Part shown: piece by piece, positions 54,038-62,432 of the stretch
How the letters are laid out: the number at the start of each line of letters is the position of its first letter
Numbering within the stretch: position 1 is the first letter of the stretch
Origin: Thermophilibacter provencensis
Lineage (GTDB): Bacteria; Actinomycetota; Coriobacteriia; Coriobacteriales; Atopobiaceae
Assembly (NCBI RefSeq): GCF_900128445.1
Contig: NZ_LT671417.1
Coordinates: 1,933,201 to 1,997,200 of the forward strand
Length of the DNA: 64,000 nt
Direction of reading: 5' to 3'
Position numbers and translations under genes: made by a program
Notes under the pieces: model-generated
The model's database searches: none
Told to the model about the DNA's origin: nothing
The model's input: only the letters and a program-made list of their open reading frames with translations

Positions 54038-54095
54038 TGACGGGTTTTGGACGGACGCGCGCCCCAAGCGCCCCCCATCCGTCCAAAACCCGTCA
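54038..54095. repeat. Perfect 18-bp palindrome between fhs and galM
   Basis: TGACGGGTTTTGGACGGA (54038-54055) is repeated inverted at 54078-54095 around a 22-base loop. It lies between the divergent promoters of fhs and galM, so it cannot be an ordinary terminator of either. A regulatory or mobile element is possible. Confidence 0.8.
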
Positions 54096-54185
54096 CCGAG
54101 CCCGTGCCGTCGCCCGCCAGACGACGGCCCGCCGAGCGGCCGCGGCGCGCTACACTGGGGCAACAACCGAAAGCGGAGGTGCATC

Positions 54186-55259
54186 ATGATCGAGAGACGC
54201 CCCTTTGGGACCACCCCCGGCGGCGCGGAGGCGGCGCGCTTCGTCCTCGAGGCCGGGCGCGTGCGCGCGTCCGTGTCCGACTTCGGCGCCACGCTGCTCG
54301 CCCTCGAGCTGCCCGACCGTGACGGCGCCGTGGCGGACGTCCTTCTCGGCTTCGACTCGGTCGAGGGCTACGCCGGGGAGAACCCCGCGTTCTTCGGCGG
54401 GACCGTGGGCCCCGTCGCGAACCGCACCGACCGCGCCGAGGTCCCGCTGTCGGGCGCCACCTACCGCCTTCCCGGAAACGACGGGCCCGACGGGCGGAAC
54501 AACAACCACACGAGCTCGGAGCGCGGCCTCCACAAGCGGCTCTGGGACGCGGAGGCCGACGAGGCGGCGAACGCCGTCCGCCTGACCTGCCGCCTCGCCG
54601 ACGGCGAGCTCGGCCTGCCGGGCAACCGCACCTTCCGCGCCACCTACGCGCTCGGCGAGAAGGACGGTGCCGTCGAGCTGCGCGTGTCGTACCGGTGCGA
54701 GACCGATGCCCCCACGTACGTGAACATGACCAACCACTCCTACTTCAACCTCGCGGGGAACGGGTCGGGAGACGTCCTCGACCAGGTGGTCCAGGTGGAC
54801 GCCGAGCGCTTCCTCCCGGTCCGCGAGGACTCGGTGCCCACCGGCGAGGTCGCGGACGTGGCGGGGACGCCGTTCGACTTCCGCCGGCCCAAGGCGCTCG
54901 GCGCCGACATCGACGCGGACGACGAGCAGCTCCGGCGCGGCCGAGGCTACGACCACTGCCTCTGCGTGCGAGGCTACGTCCCGGGGGGCCTTCCCCGCCG
55001 CGCCCTCCTCGCCTGCGACCCCGCGAGCGGCCGCGTGCTCGAGGTGCTTCTCACCACGCCGGCCGCGCACCTCTACACCGGCAACTGGCTGGGCGACAAG
55101 GGGGCCAAGGGCGGCTTTGACTACGCGCCGCGGTCCGGGTTCGCCTTTGAGCCCGAGTTCTACCCCGACGCAATCCACCACCCCGAGTGGCCGCAGCCCG
55201 TCTGCGATCCCGAAAGCCCCTGGGAGTCCGAGATCGTCTACCGCTTCTCGGCGACCTGA
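54186..55259 (+). CDS. galM: Aldose 1-epimerase (galactose mutarotase)
   Basis: 357 residues, interconverting alpha and beta aldoses. GTVGPVANRTDRAEVPLSG, NNNHTSSERGLHKRLWDA with the catalytic His region, YVNMTNHSYFNLAGNGSGD and the Glu near SGFAFEPEFYPD match GalM. CGGAGGTGCATC precedes the ATG. Its TGA stop lies inside a repeat of the CCTGACAAAGG family. Confidence 0.95.
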   Translation: MIERRPFGTTPGGAEAARFVLEAGRVRASVSDFGATLLALELPDRDGAVADVLLGFDSVEGYAGENPAFFGGTVGPVANRTDRAEVPLSGATYRLPGNDGPDGRNNNHTSSERGLHKRLWDAEADEAANAVRLTCRLADGELGLPGNRTFRATYALGEKDGAVELRVSYRCETDAPTYVNMTNHSYFNLAGNGSGDVLDQVVQVDAERFLPVREDSVPTGEVADVAGTPFDFRRPKALGADIDADDEQLRRGRGYDHCLCVRGYVPGGLPRRALLACDPASGRVLEVLLTTPAAHLYTGNWLGDKGAKGGFDYAPRSGFAFEPEFYPDAIHHPEWPQPVCDPESPWESEIVYRFSAT

Positions 55260-55287
55260 CAAAGGTGACAGGGTCATCTGTCAGGTC
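55250..55287. repeat. CCTGACAAAGG repeat supplying the galM stop codon
   Basis: CGACCTGACA...TGTCAGGTCG pair around AAGGTGACAGGGTCATC. The TGA of galM (55257-55259) is part of the left arm, so the final codons of galM come from the repeat. Confidence 0.75.
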
Positions 55288-55334
55288 GTGCGGGGCGCGG
55301 TCATAACCTGGCCCGCCGCCTCGCCGAGCGCCGC

Positions 55335-56570
55335 CTAGTCGTAGCGCTCGTCGAAGACGCGACGGGTCTTCTTCTCGCTCCTGGGCAGCACCCCGAGCTC
55401 GACGACCTTCACGAGCGGCGTGAAGCCGATGCGGCGCTTGACCTCGTGCGCGACGGCGTCCGCAGTGTCGAGGAAGTCCTGGGTGCCGTCCGTCTCCACG
55501 TAGATGCGCATGGTGTCGCGGCCCTCGAGGTGCGAGAGGCGGATCTGGTACTCGCTCGAGAGGGCCGGGAACGTCTGGAGGATCTCCTCGATCTGGCGCG
55601 GGAAGACGTTGACGCCGTGAATCTTGACCATGTCGTCCGAGCGGCCCTGGAGCGCGTCGATGCGCGGGAAGGGGCATCCGCAGGGGCAGTCGCCGGGGAT
55701 GATGCGGCTGAGGTCGTGCGTTCGGAAGCGGATGAGGGGCGCGCCCTCCTTGACGAGGGTGGTGATGACGATCTCGCCCCACTCCCCGTCAGGCAGCGGC
55801 TCGCCCGTCGCGGGGTCGACGATCTCAAGGTAGATGAAGTCGTCCCAGTAGTGCATGCCGTCCTCGGCGTCGCAGGAGATGCCGATGCCCGGGCCGTAGA
55901 CCTCCGTGAGGCCGTAGATGTCGTAGACGTCGATGCCAAGCCCCGCCTTCACGCGCTCGCGCATCCTCTCGCCCCAGCGCTCGGAGCCGATGACGCCCTT
56001 GGCGAGGGCGATCTGGTCGCGCATGCCGCGCTTCTCGACCTCTTCGGCAAGAAGCAGCGCGTAGCTCGACGTGGCGCCGATGACCGTCGTCTGGAGGTCC
56101 ACCATGAACTGCAGCTGCTTCTCGGTGTTGCCGGGGCCCATGGGGACGACCATGGCGCCGAGCTTCTCCGCGCCCGCCTGGAATCCGATGCCCGCGGTCC
56201 AGAGGCCGTAGCCGGGCGTGATCTGGATGCGGTCGTCCGCCGTGATGCCGGCGAGCTCGTAGCAGCGGCGGAACTGCTCCGCCCAGTCCTCGACGTCCTT
56301 GGCGGTGTAGGGGATGATGACCGGCGTGCCCGTGGTGCCGGAGCTCGAGTGGATGCGCACGATCTCGCGCTCGTCCACGGCCGAGACGCCGAGCGGGTAG
56401 CAGTTGCGCAGGTCCTCCTTCTCGGAGAAGGGCAGCGCGAGGAAGTCCTCCTCGGTGAGGACCTCGGTGACGCCCGCCTCCTCGAGACGCCGGCCAAAGT
56501 AGTTGCCCGACGCCACGAGGCGCTGGACCTGGTCGTTCACGAGCTTGAGCTGGGATTCGCTGATCTTCAT
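55335..56570 (-). CDS. paaK: Phenylacetate-CoA ligase family protein
   Basis: A 411-residue AMP-forming CoA ligase. The ATP motif is HSSSGTTGTPVIIPYT (about residue 75); IYGLTEVYGPGIGISCD and the C-terminal GRSDDMVKIHGVNVFPRQIE are typical of PaaK. Next to iorBA, it may activate or recycle aryl-acetates made when indolepyruvate-type oxidoreductase oxidises aromatic 2-oxo acids, with ATP formation if run in reverse. AAGGAGCCCAGC precedes the ATG. Confidence 0.93.
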   Translation of the reverse strand: MKISESQLKLVNDQVQRLVASGNYFGRRLEEAGVTEVLTEEDFLALPFSEKEDLRNCYPLGVSAVDEREIVRIHSSSGTTGTPVIIPYTAKDVEDWAEQFRRCYELAGITADDRIQITPGYGLWTAGIGFQAGAEKLGAMVVPMGPGNTEKQLQFMVDLQTTVIGATSSYALLLAEEVEKRGMRDQIALAKGVIGSERWGERMRERVKAGLGIDVYDIYGLTEVYGPGIGISCDAEDGMHYWDDFIYLEIVDPATGEPLPDGEWGEIVITTLVKEGAPLIRFRTHDLSRIIPGDCPCGCPFPRIDALQGRSDDMVKIHGVNVFPRQIEEILQTFPALSSEYQIRLSHLEGRDTMRIYVETDGTQDFLDTADAVAHEVKRRIGFTPLVKVVELGVLPRSEKKTRRVFDERYD

Positions 56571-56582
56571 GCTGGGCTCCTT

Positions 56583-56646
56583 CGTGCAAAGGGGACAGTC
56601 ACTTTTGCACGCATGCCCGTGCAAAAGTGACTGTCCCCTTTGCACG
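56583..56646. repeat. Perfect 29-bp palindrome encoding the iorB C-terminus
   Basis: Arms 56583-56611 and 56618-56646 (CGTGCAAAGGGGACAGTCAC start) are perfectly complementary around CATGCC. The last ~16 codons and stop of iorB (AKGTVTFARACVQK) lie within it. It also forms the leader of paaK. Confidence 0.92.
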
Positions 56647-57216
56647 GCGCAGGGCGCGCAGGTCGAGGTCGATGAAGCGGGGGCTCACGACGGCCCGCAC
56701 CGCGTCCGCGAGGTCCTCCACGGTGACGGGGCCGAGCGCCCCCGCGCGGGCGGCGGCGCCGAGAAGGACCACGTTCAGCGCCTTCGCCGTGCCGAGCTCC
56801 GCCTCTGCAGCTACGGCGTCCACGACCACGAGGTTCTTCTCCCCCACGCGATCGCGCAGGTAGGACATGATGGTCGCGAGGTCGTAGGCCGGGCCCCCGG
56901 TTGCCGCGGAGACGGGAACCACCGGGGCGTCGCTTGTCACGAGCGTGCCGCCCGCGCGGAGGAACGGCAGCTGCCGCGCCGCCTCGGCCGGCTCGAAGGC
57001 CACGATCGCGTCCGCGCGCCCGCGGCCGACGAGCGGGGATGCGGCGCCCTCGCCCAGCCTCACGTGGCTGAAGACCGATCCCCCGCGCTGCGCCATGCCG
57101 ATGGTCTCGGCTGTCTTGACGCTGAGGCCGCGGCCCATCGCGGCGCGGGCGAGCAGCTTGGATGCCAGGACGGCGCCCTGGCCGCCCACGCCGCACAGGA
57201 CGATGCTGGTGCTCAC
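56599..57216 (-). CDS. iorB: Indolepyruvate oxidoreductase subunit beta
   Basis: 205 residues, the gamma-type subunit of 2-oxoacid:ferredoxin oxidoreductases. The N-terminus VLCGVGGQGAVLASKLLARA and AQRGGSVFSHVRLG are conserved. With IorA it oxidises aryl pyruvates to aryl-acetyl-CoA, reducing ferredoxin. GTG overlaps the iorA stop (GTGA). The C-terminal residues after about 189 are encoded by a palindromic repeat and are probably not ancestral. Confidence 0.94.
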   Translation of the reverse strand: MSTSIVLCGVGGQGAVLASKLLARAAMGRGLSVKTAETIGMAQRGGSVFSHVRLGEGAASPLVGRGRADAIVAFEPAEAARQLPFLRAGGTLVTSDAPVVPVSAATGGPAYDLATIMSYLRDRVGEKNLVVVDAVAAEAELGTAKALNVVLLGAAARAGALGPVTVEDLADAVRAVVSPRFIDLDLRALRRAKGTVTFARACVQK

Positions 57217-59036
57217 GGGCGCTCACCTCCCTTGATCGCGTGCGTGGGGCAGACCTGCTCGCAGAGGGTGCAGCCCGTGCACTGGGCGGGGTCTATTCTC
57301 ACCTTGCCGGTCGCGGCGTCGGGCACGAGCGCCGGGCAGCCGAGCTCGCGCACGCAGCGCCGGCAGCCCACGCACCTCTCGACGTCCACCGCGCTCACGG
57401 CCTCCGGGCGCGCGAGCACCACGCACGGGGAGCGGAAGACGATCGCCTTGACGCCCGGCTCGTCCGCCACGCGGCGGACGGTCTCGACGGACGCCTCGAG
57501 GTCGAGCGGGTCCACGGTCTCAACCACCGTGAGCCCAATCGCGCGCAGGACGCGCTCGATCGAGACCTTCTCCACGACCTGCCCCATCATCGTGCGACCG
57601 GTGCCCGGGTGCGGCTGGTGGCCGGTCATGGCGGTGGTCGAGTTGTCCAGCACGACGAGCGTCATGTCCGCCTGGTTGTAGAAGGCGTTGACCGCGCCCG
57701 TGATGCCCGAGGCGAAAAACGTCGAGTCCCCCACGAAGGCGAAGGCCTTGGTGCCCGGCTCCACGCGCGTCACGCCCTGCGCTATGTTGATGCCCGCCCC
57801 CATGCACAGGCACGTGTCAACCATGTCGAGCGGCGCGGCGTTGCCGAGCGTGTAGCACCCGATGTCACCGCAGAAGATCACCTTGCGCCCGCGCATGGCA
57901 CGCTTGACGGCGTAGAAGCTCGCCCGGTGCGGGCAGCCCGCGCAGAGGACCGGCGGGCGGACCGGCAGCGTGGGGACGGCCTCGTCGGCCCCGGGGGACG
58001 CGGCGGAGGGGCGGCCGAGAAACGCGTCGAGCGCGCGGCCGACGCTCTCCACGGTGTTCTCGCCCGAGGGCTGCGCGTCGCCCGTCAGCTTGCCGCGGAT
58101 CCTGACGCCGAGCCCGCGGCGGCCGCAGGTGGCGATAAGGGCGCGCTCGATCACGGGGTCGAGCTCCTCCACGCAGAGGACCTCGTCGAGCCCCTCCAGG
58201 AAGCGCACCGCCAGGTCCTCGGGGAAGGGGTACGGCGTCGCCACGCGGAGCACGCGCACGCCGTCCCTCTCGCCCAGGTTCTCCGCCACGTAGGTGGCGC
58301 TGATGCCGTGCGTGGCCACGCCGAGGCGCGGCGAGGCGACGGGCGGCTCGGAGATGACGTTGCGAGCGTAGCCGGAGAGCCGGCGCGAGAGCTCGGCGTC
58401 ACGCGCCTCTATGGCGGCGTGGGCGCGCACCGAGAGCGCCGGGAAGATGACCCAGCGCGACGGGTCGCGCACGAAGCCCTCGGGCTCGTGGCGCTCCCAC
58501 TCCCCCGGGTCCGCCACCTCGACGTCCTCGTACCCGTGGTCCACGCGCGTGGTGGGGCGAACGATCACCGGGCAGCCCAGCTCCTCGGAGAGCGCGAAGG
58601 CATCCGCCATCATCTCGTAGGCCTCGCTCGGGCTGGAGGGGTCGAGGACCGGCAGCTTGGCGTAGGCGGCGAAGGTCCTCGTGTCCTGCTCGGTCTGGGA
58701 GGATATGGGGCCCGGGTCATCGGCCACGAGCACCACCATGCCGCCCTTGACGCCGATGTAGGAGAGGCTCATGAGCGGGTCGGACGCCACGTTGAGGCCC
58801 ACCTGCTTCATGGTCACGAGCGCCCGCGCCCCGGCGTAGGCCGCCCCGGCGGCAACCTCGAGCGCCGCCTTCTCGTTGACGGACCACTCCACGTACACGC
58901 CCTCCGGCCGGCGGCGGGCCACGGCCTCCAGGACCTCCGTGGACGGGGTGCCCGGGTACCCCGCCACCACGTTCACGCCGGCGGCGAGCGCGCCCACGGC
59001 CATCGCCTCGTTGCCCATCAGGAACTCTCTGTGCAT
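57213..59036 (-). CDS. iorA: Indolepyruvate oxidoreductase subunit alpha
   Basis: 607 residues. The N-terminal oxidoreductase domain starts FLMGNEAMAVGALAAGVNVVAGYPGTPSTEV; the thiamine-diphosphate domain has GDIGCYTLG, CLCMGAGINIAQG and FVGDSTFFASG; the tail has two cluster motifs, CVGCRRCVRELGCP and CTGCTLCEQVCP, for two [4Fe-4S] centres. GAAGGAGGTGCC precedes ATG at 59036. Function is fermentation of aromatic amino acids, inferred from the family. Confidence 0.97.
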   Translation of the reverse strand: MHREFLMGNEAMAVGALAAGVNVVAGYPGTPSTEVLEAVARRRPEGVYVEWSVNEKAALEVAAGAAYAGARALVTMKQVGLNVASDPLMSLSYIGVKGGMVVLVADDPGPISSQTEQDTRTFAAYAKLPVLDPSSPSEAYEMMADAFALSEELGCPVIVRPTTRVDHGYEDVEVADPGEWERHEPEGFVRDPSRWVIFPALSVRAHAAIEARDAELSRRLSGYARNVISEPPVASPRLGVATHGISATYVAENLGERDGVRVLRVATPYPFPEDLAVRFLEGLDEVLCVEELDPVIERALIATCGRRGLGVRIRGKLTGDAQPSGENTVESVGRALDAFLGRPSAASPGADEAVPTLPVRPPVLCAGCPHRASFYAVKRAMRGRKVIFCGDIGCYTLGNAAPLDMVDTCLCMGAGINIAQGVTRVEPGTKAFAFVGDSTFFASGITGAVNAFYNQADMTLVVLDNSTTAMTGHQPHPGTGRTMMGQVVEKVSIERVLRAIGLTVVETVDPLDLEASVETVRRVADEPGVKAIVFRSPCVVLARPEAVSAVDVERCVGCRRCVRELGCPALVPDAATGKVRIDPAQCTGCTLCEQVCPTHAIKGGERP

Positions 59037-59107
59037 GGCACCTCCTTCGTCTCGCAGCACTCTATCAAAGTAAAGCGCCTCCCGGCGGAGCCGTCGCAAA
59101 CCGGAAA

Positions 59108-59222
59108 CCTGCACCTTGGGGACGCGTTATTTCTCACAGAGATTTTGGGACAGGTCTGTTGCGGCGAGGGCCAGACCTGTCCCAAAATCTCTGGGAGAAA
59201 AAACGCGTCCTCAAGGTGCAGG
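59108..59222. repeat. 51-bp palindrome adjoining the tcdA ribosome site
   Basis: Arms 59108-59158 and 59172-59222 match at 48 of 51 with a 13-base loop. Arms contain AGAGATTTTGGGACAGGTCTG-type sequence. The right arm ends inside the AGGAGG ribosome site of tcdA, and the left arm lies in the divergent iorA leader. It sits between divergent genes, so is not a standard terminator. Confidence 0.92.
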
Positions 59223-59229
59223 AGGCAAC

Positions 59230-59955
59230 GTGGTGGAGACGGCGACGGACAGGCTGAGGCTCATCCTCGGAGACGAGGGGCTCGCGCGGCTCGCGGAGGC
59301 GCGCGTGGCCGTGATCGGCCTCGGCGGCGTGGGATCCTCCTGCGCGGAGGCGCTCGCGCGCGGCGGCGTGGGGCGCCTCGTGCTCCTGGACCGCGACGTG
59401 GTGGCCCCGAGCAACATCAACCGCCAGGCGCTCGCCTTCCAGAGCACGATAGGCCGCCCCAAGGCCGAGGTCATGGGCCAGATGGTGCTCGACATCAACC
59501 CCGCAGCCACCGTTGAGGCGCACGTGGCCTTCCTGGACAAGGACGCGCTCCCCGAGCAGATGGACGCCCTCGGACGCCTCGACTACGTGGTCGACGCCAT
59601 CGACACCGTGGCGCAGAAGCTCCGCCTGGCGCAGTGGTGCCAGGAGCGCGGCGTGCCCGAGCTCTCCGCGATGGGCGGGGCCAACAAGCTCGACCCGTGC
59701 CGCCTGCGCTTCGCGCGCATCGAGGACACCGTCAACTGCCCGCTCGCGCGCGTCATGCGGAAAGAGTGCCGCCGCCGCGGCATCCGGGGCCTGCGCGTGC
59801 TCTTCTCTGACGAGAAGCCCGTTCGCATGGAGCGCATCTCCGACGAGCGCTGGCGCGAGGAGGGGTCGCTCCTGGGCACGATGAGCTACCTGCCGCCCAT
59901 CATGGGCCAGATGATCGCGAGCCGCGTGATCCGCGACCTTCTGGGCTGGGCGTAG
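59230..59955 (+). CDS. tcdA: tRNA threonylcarbamoyladenosine dehydratase, ThiF/HesA family
   Basis: 241 residues. The nucleotide motif VIGLGGVGSSCAEALARGG (about residues 31-49), LLDRDVVAPSNINRQALA and YVVDAIDTVAQKLRL match the TcdA/CsdL branch, which cyclises t6A to ct6A. No CxxC zinc pair typical of MoeB/ThiF is seen. GTG at 59230 follows GCAGGAGGCAAC. The upstream frame is open but lies in the palindrome. Confidence 0.88.
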   Translation: MVETATDRLRLILGDEGLARLAEARVAVIGLGGVGSSCAEALARGGVGRLVLLDRDVVAPSNINRQALAFQSTIGRPKAEVMGQMVLDINPAATVEAHVAFLDKDALPEQMDALGRLDYVVDAIDTVAQKLRLAQWCQERGVPELSAMGGANKLDPCRLRFARIEDTVNCPLARVMRKECRRRGIRGLRVLFSDEKPVRMERISDERWREEGSLLGTMSYLPPIMGQMIASRVIRDLLGWA

Positions 59956-59988
59956 CGCGGCGCGCGAGGTCGCCCGCGCCCGCGGGCC

Positions 59989-60576
59989 CTACTCGGCCGG
60001 ATAGACCGTCCGGCCGAACTCGTATGCCTCCTCGAGGTGTGCGGTCTTATCGATCTGGGGGCCGCCGTCGGTGTCACCGCAGCCGCCGGCGAGTAGCATG
60101 CCCCTGTCGCGGTAGCCGATGTAGTTGACGACGCACTGGCGATAGTAGCCAACGGCCAGCTCAAACGTCCAGAAGAAGTCGTCCGCGGCGGTCATGAGCA
60201 GGGCGCAGTCGCGCACGTCGTACTTCTCGTATCGGCCGTGCGGCGGGTTGGGGTCGGGCTGTGCCAGGCAGTAGAAGCGCTCGATGAACGCCTTCATGCG
60301 CGCCGGGAGGGTCCAGTAGTAGAGCGGCGACGCAAGCACCAGCAGGTCCGCGGCGAGCACCTTGGGCGCGATGTCGTTGAAGGCGTCCCTCTGCACGCAC
60401 GGCTTGCCGTAGCGGCACGCGTTGCAGCCCAGGCAGCCGCGGACCTCGTTCTTGACGAGCGAGACCACCTCGACCGCATGGCCCGCGTCGCGCGCGCCTG
60501 CGCAGAAGCGCTCCACGAGCTGGGAGGTGTTGCCGCGCGGGCGGCCGCCTCCCTGAATGACCAGGATGTTCTTCAT
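59989..60576 (-). CDS. Flavodoxin-fold NAD(P)H-dependent oxidoreductase
   Basis: 195 residues. ILVIQGGGRPRGNTSQLVERF binds FMN, and GCLGCNACRYGKPCVQRD is the cysteine cluster of iron-sulfur flavoprotein-type members, here CxxCxxC plus a fourth Cys, so it may hold an iron-sulfur centre. LVLASPLYYWTLPARMKAFIER is the second flavin loop. Substrate unknown. Confidence 0.85.
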   Translation of the reverse strand: MKNILVIQGGGRPRGNTSQLVERFCAGARDAGHAVEVVSLVKNEVRGCLGCNACRYGKPCVQRDAFNDIAPKVLAADLLVLASPLYYWTLPARMKAFIERFYCLAQPDPNPPHGRYEKYDVRDCALLMTAADDFFWTFELAVGYYRQCVVNYIGYRDRGMLLAGGCGDTDGGPQIDKTAHLEEAYEFGRTVYPAE

Positions 60577-60606
60577 ATCCGACGCCTCTCCCGCAATCTG
60601 CCGCAC

Positions 60607-60687
60607 GTTCTTCTCGCCCCATGATACACAGCGCCATGCGGGCGGGATGCAGACGCTCTGGGATGCAGACGCTCTGGCGAGAAGGAC
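60607..60687. repeat. Inverted pair of the 12-mer and a 16-base tandem duplication
   Basis: GTTCTTCTCGCC (60607-60618) and GGCGAGAAGGAC (60676-60687) are inverted copies of the recurrent 12-mer. Between them GGATGCAGACGCTCTG is repeated directly at 60645-60660 and 60661-60676. The region is the promoter gap between a minus-strand flavoprotein gene and a plus-strand acetyltransferase gene. Confidence 0.8.
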
Positions 60688-60805
60688 CGTCCGCGAGCCG
60701 CCCTCGCACCGGATGTGGGCAGCTCGCGGTCGCTTTCCCGCCCGAGTTCATCCGGAACCCGCACCTATGTCAGGATGACGTGACGGCCAGAAGAGAGGAG
60801 CCCCC

Positions 60806-61258
60806 ATGTCCGACGCCACAATCCGCCTCGTGACCGACCGTACGCCCGAGCTCGTGTCGCAGCTCGCCCGGGTGTGGGAGCGCGCCGTGCGCTCCACGCA
60901 CGCGTTTCTCACCGAGGAGGGCATCGCAGAGATCAGGCCCTTCGTCCCGCAGGCGATCCAGGGCGTGGGCGCGCTCGCCGTTGCCGAGAGGGACGGCGCT
61001 CCCATAGGCTTCATGGGCGTGGAGGACGGGCGCCTGGAAATGCTCTTCCTCGACCCGGACGCGCGCGGGCAGGGGCTCGGCCGCGCGCTTCTCTCCCACG
61101 GCATCGAGCGCCTGGGCGTCACCGAGCTCACCGTCAACGAGCAGAACCCCCAGGCCGTGGGCTTCTACGAACACATGGGCTTCTCGACCTGCCACCGGAC
61201 GGAGACCGACGAGGAGGGCTGCCCCTACCCGCTGCTCTACATGCGACTCGGGAGGTAG
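60806..61258 (+). CDS. GNAT family N-acetyltransferase
   Basis: 150 residues. The acetyl-CoA loop is LDPDARGQGLGRALLSHGIE, then ELTVNEQNPQAVGFYEHMGF. Acceptor unknown. AGAGAGGAGCC precedes the ATG. Its last 22 bases overlap the convergent nitrilase-family gene. Confidence 0.9.
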   Translation: MSDATIRLVTDRTPELVSQLARVWERAVRSTHAFLTEEGIAEIRPFVPQAIQGVGALAVAERDGAPIGFMGVEDGRLEMLFLDPDARGQGLGRALLSHGIERLGVTELTVNEQNPQAVGFYEHMGFSTCHRTETDEEGCPYPLLYMRLGR

Positions 61259-62220
61259 GACAGAGGGCGCAAGGCGACGCCGATGGCGGACGGCGAGCGC
61301 AACCCCTCCCTGACGACGAGCTCCAGCACGTCCGGCCGGGCGTAGTGCCCCACCGCGTCGTGCTCCATCTTGCACGCGGCCGGCAGGCTCATGTCCAGAT
61401 CGGCGTAGGCGATCGTCTCCTCGTCCCAGACGGGCTCCGTCACGTAGTGCCCATAGGGGTCGATCACGCAGCTGCCCCCGCGGCACACCGTCTCTGGCAG
61501 CCGGGAGATCGCGTCCTCCTCGTGGAGGCCCGAGGGGTAGGAGGAGCGCCGGACGATCATGTCCGCGTTGATCACGTAGCACTTTCCCTCGATCGCGATG
61601 TGCTGGACGGTTGCCTGCCACTCGGGGTTGTCGTTGGTGTTGGGCGCCAGATAGATGGTGACGCCTCTCTGATAGAGCGCGACCCGGGCGAGGGGCATGT
61701 AGCTCTCCCAGCAGATCAGACCGCCCATGGGGCCCCACGGCGTCTCCGAGATGGGAAAGTAGCCGCGGTTGGCGTCTCCCCAGACGGTCCGCTCGGAGCC
61801 GGTGGGCTTCAGCTTGCGGTGGACCTTGTGGGAGCCGTCCGGCTCGAAGACCACGTTGCTGTTGTAGAGCGTCCCGCTGACCGCGTCGCGCTCGGAGAAC
61901 CCCAGGCTGATGTAGGCGCCGGTCCTTTTCGCCCGCTCGGCGAGCGCGTCGAACTCCGGCCCTCCCTCGATGACGGAGGCGTCGTAGTAGCGCTTCCAGT
62001 CCCTCCTCCCGTCCTCCGTCCGCTTGCCCATGCTGAAGCCGAAGCTCATCCCAATTGGGTAGCCGGGGATGAAGAGCTCGGGGAAGACGATGAGGTCCGG
62101 GCGCCGGGGCGCCGCCTCGTCGATGAGCCGCAGCGCCTTGGCGAGCGAGGCCTTCTTGTCGAACATGACCGGCTCCGCCTGCACCAGGGCGACCTTGCAC
62201 GCTTCCTTGACGTCCTTCAT
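61237..62220 (-). CDS. Nitrilase/carbon-nitrogen hydrolase family protein
   Basis: 327 residues with the Glu-Lys-Cys triad: Glu in DLIVFPELFIPGYP, Lys in KVHRKLKPTGSER and Cys in GGLICWESYMPL. CWE around the nucleophile is typical of true nitrilases (branch 1), so conversion of a nitrile to a carboxylate plus ammonia is plausible; substrate unknown. GAAGGGATTCCCC precedes the ATG. Confidence 0.9.
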   Translation of the reverse strand: MKDVKEACKVALVQAEPVMFDKKASLAKALRLIDEAAPRRPDLIVFPELFIPGYPIGMSFGFSMGKRTEDGRRDWKRYYDASVIEGGPEFDALAERAKRTGAYISLGFSERDAVSGTLYNSNVVFEPDGSHKVHRKLKPTGSERTVWGDANRGYFPISETPWGPMGGLICWESYMPLARVALYQRGVTIYLAPNTNDNPEWQATVQHIAIEGKCYVINADMIVRRSSYPSGLHEEDAISRLPETVCRGGSCVIDPYGHYVTEPVWDEETIAYADLDMSLPAACKMEHDAVGHYARPDVLELVVREGLRSPSAIGVALRPLSYLPSRM

Positions 62221-62318
62221 GGGGAATCCCTTCGACGTGGCTTCACCGCATTGTATGCCACCACGTCCTCGGGCGCAGAAGGGCCAGAAATCGGCGAGAA
62301 GAACCTCCGCCTGCCCGC

Positions 62319-62346
62319 TTGACACGACACAAAGAGCGCTCATAAT
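62319..62346 (+). promoter_or_regulatory. Putative promoter of the nitroreductase gene
   Basis: TTGACA (62319-62324) and CATAAT (62341-62346) with a 16-bp spacer, about 120 bases before the start codon. Confidence 0.65.
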
Positions 62347-62397
62347 GGGGGCAGAAAATCCAAGCGGATTTTTCCGGATGCCGCCATCATCTTTTCG

Positions 62398-62432
62398 CCG
62401 CTCACCTGCCTCGGGCAGATGGGCGGTTTTTC
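62398..62432 (+). promoter_or_regulatory. Intrinsic terminator in the nitroreductase leader
   Basis: CCGCTCACCTGCC pairs with GGCAGATGGGCGG (11 of 13) around TCG and is followed by TTTTTCT. It lies between the promoter candidate and the start codon, with no plus-strand gene upstream to terminate. A smaller hairpin, AAAATCC-AAGC-GGATTTTT, precedes it (about 62355-62373). This is an attenuator or riboswitch-like layout; the class is not recognised. Confidence 0.65.
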
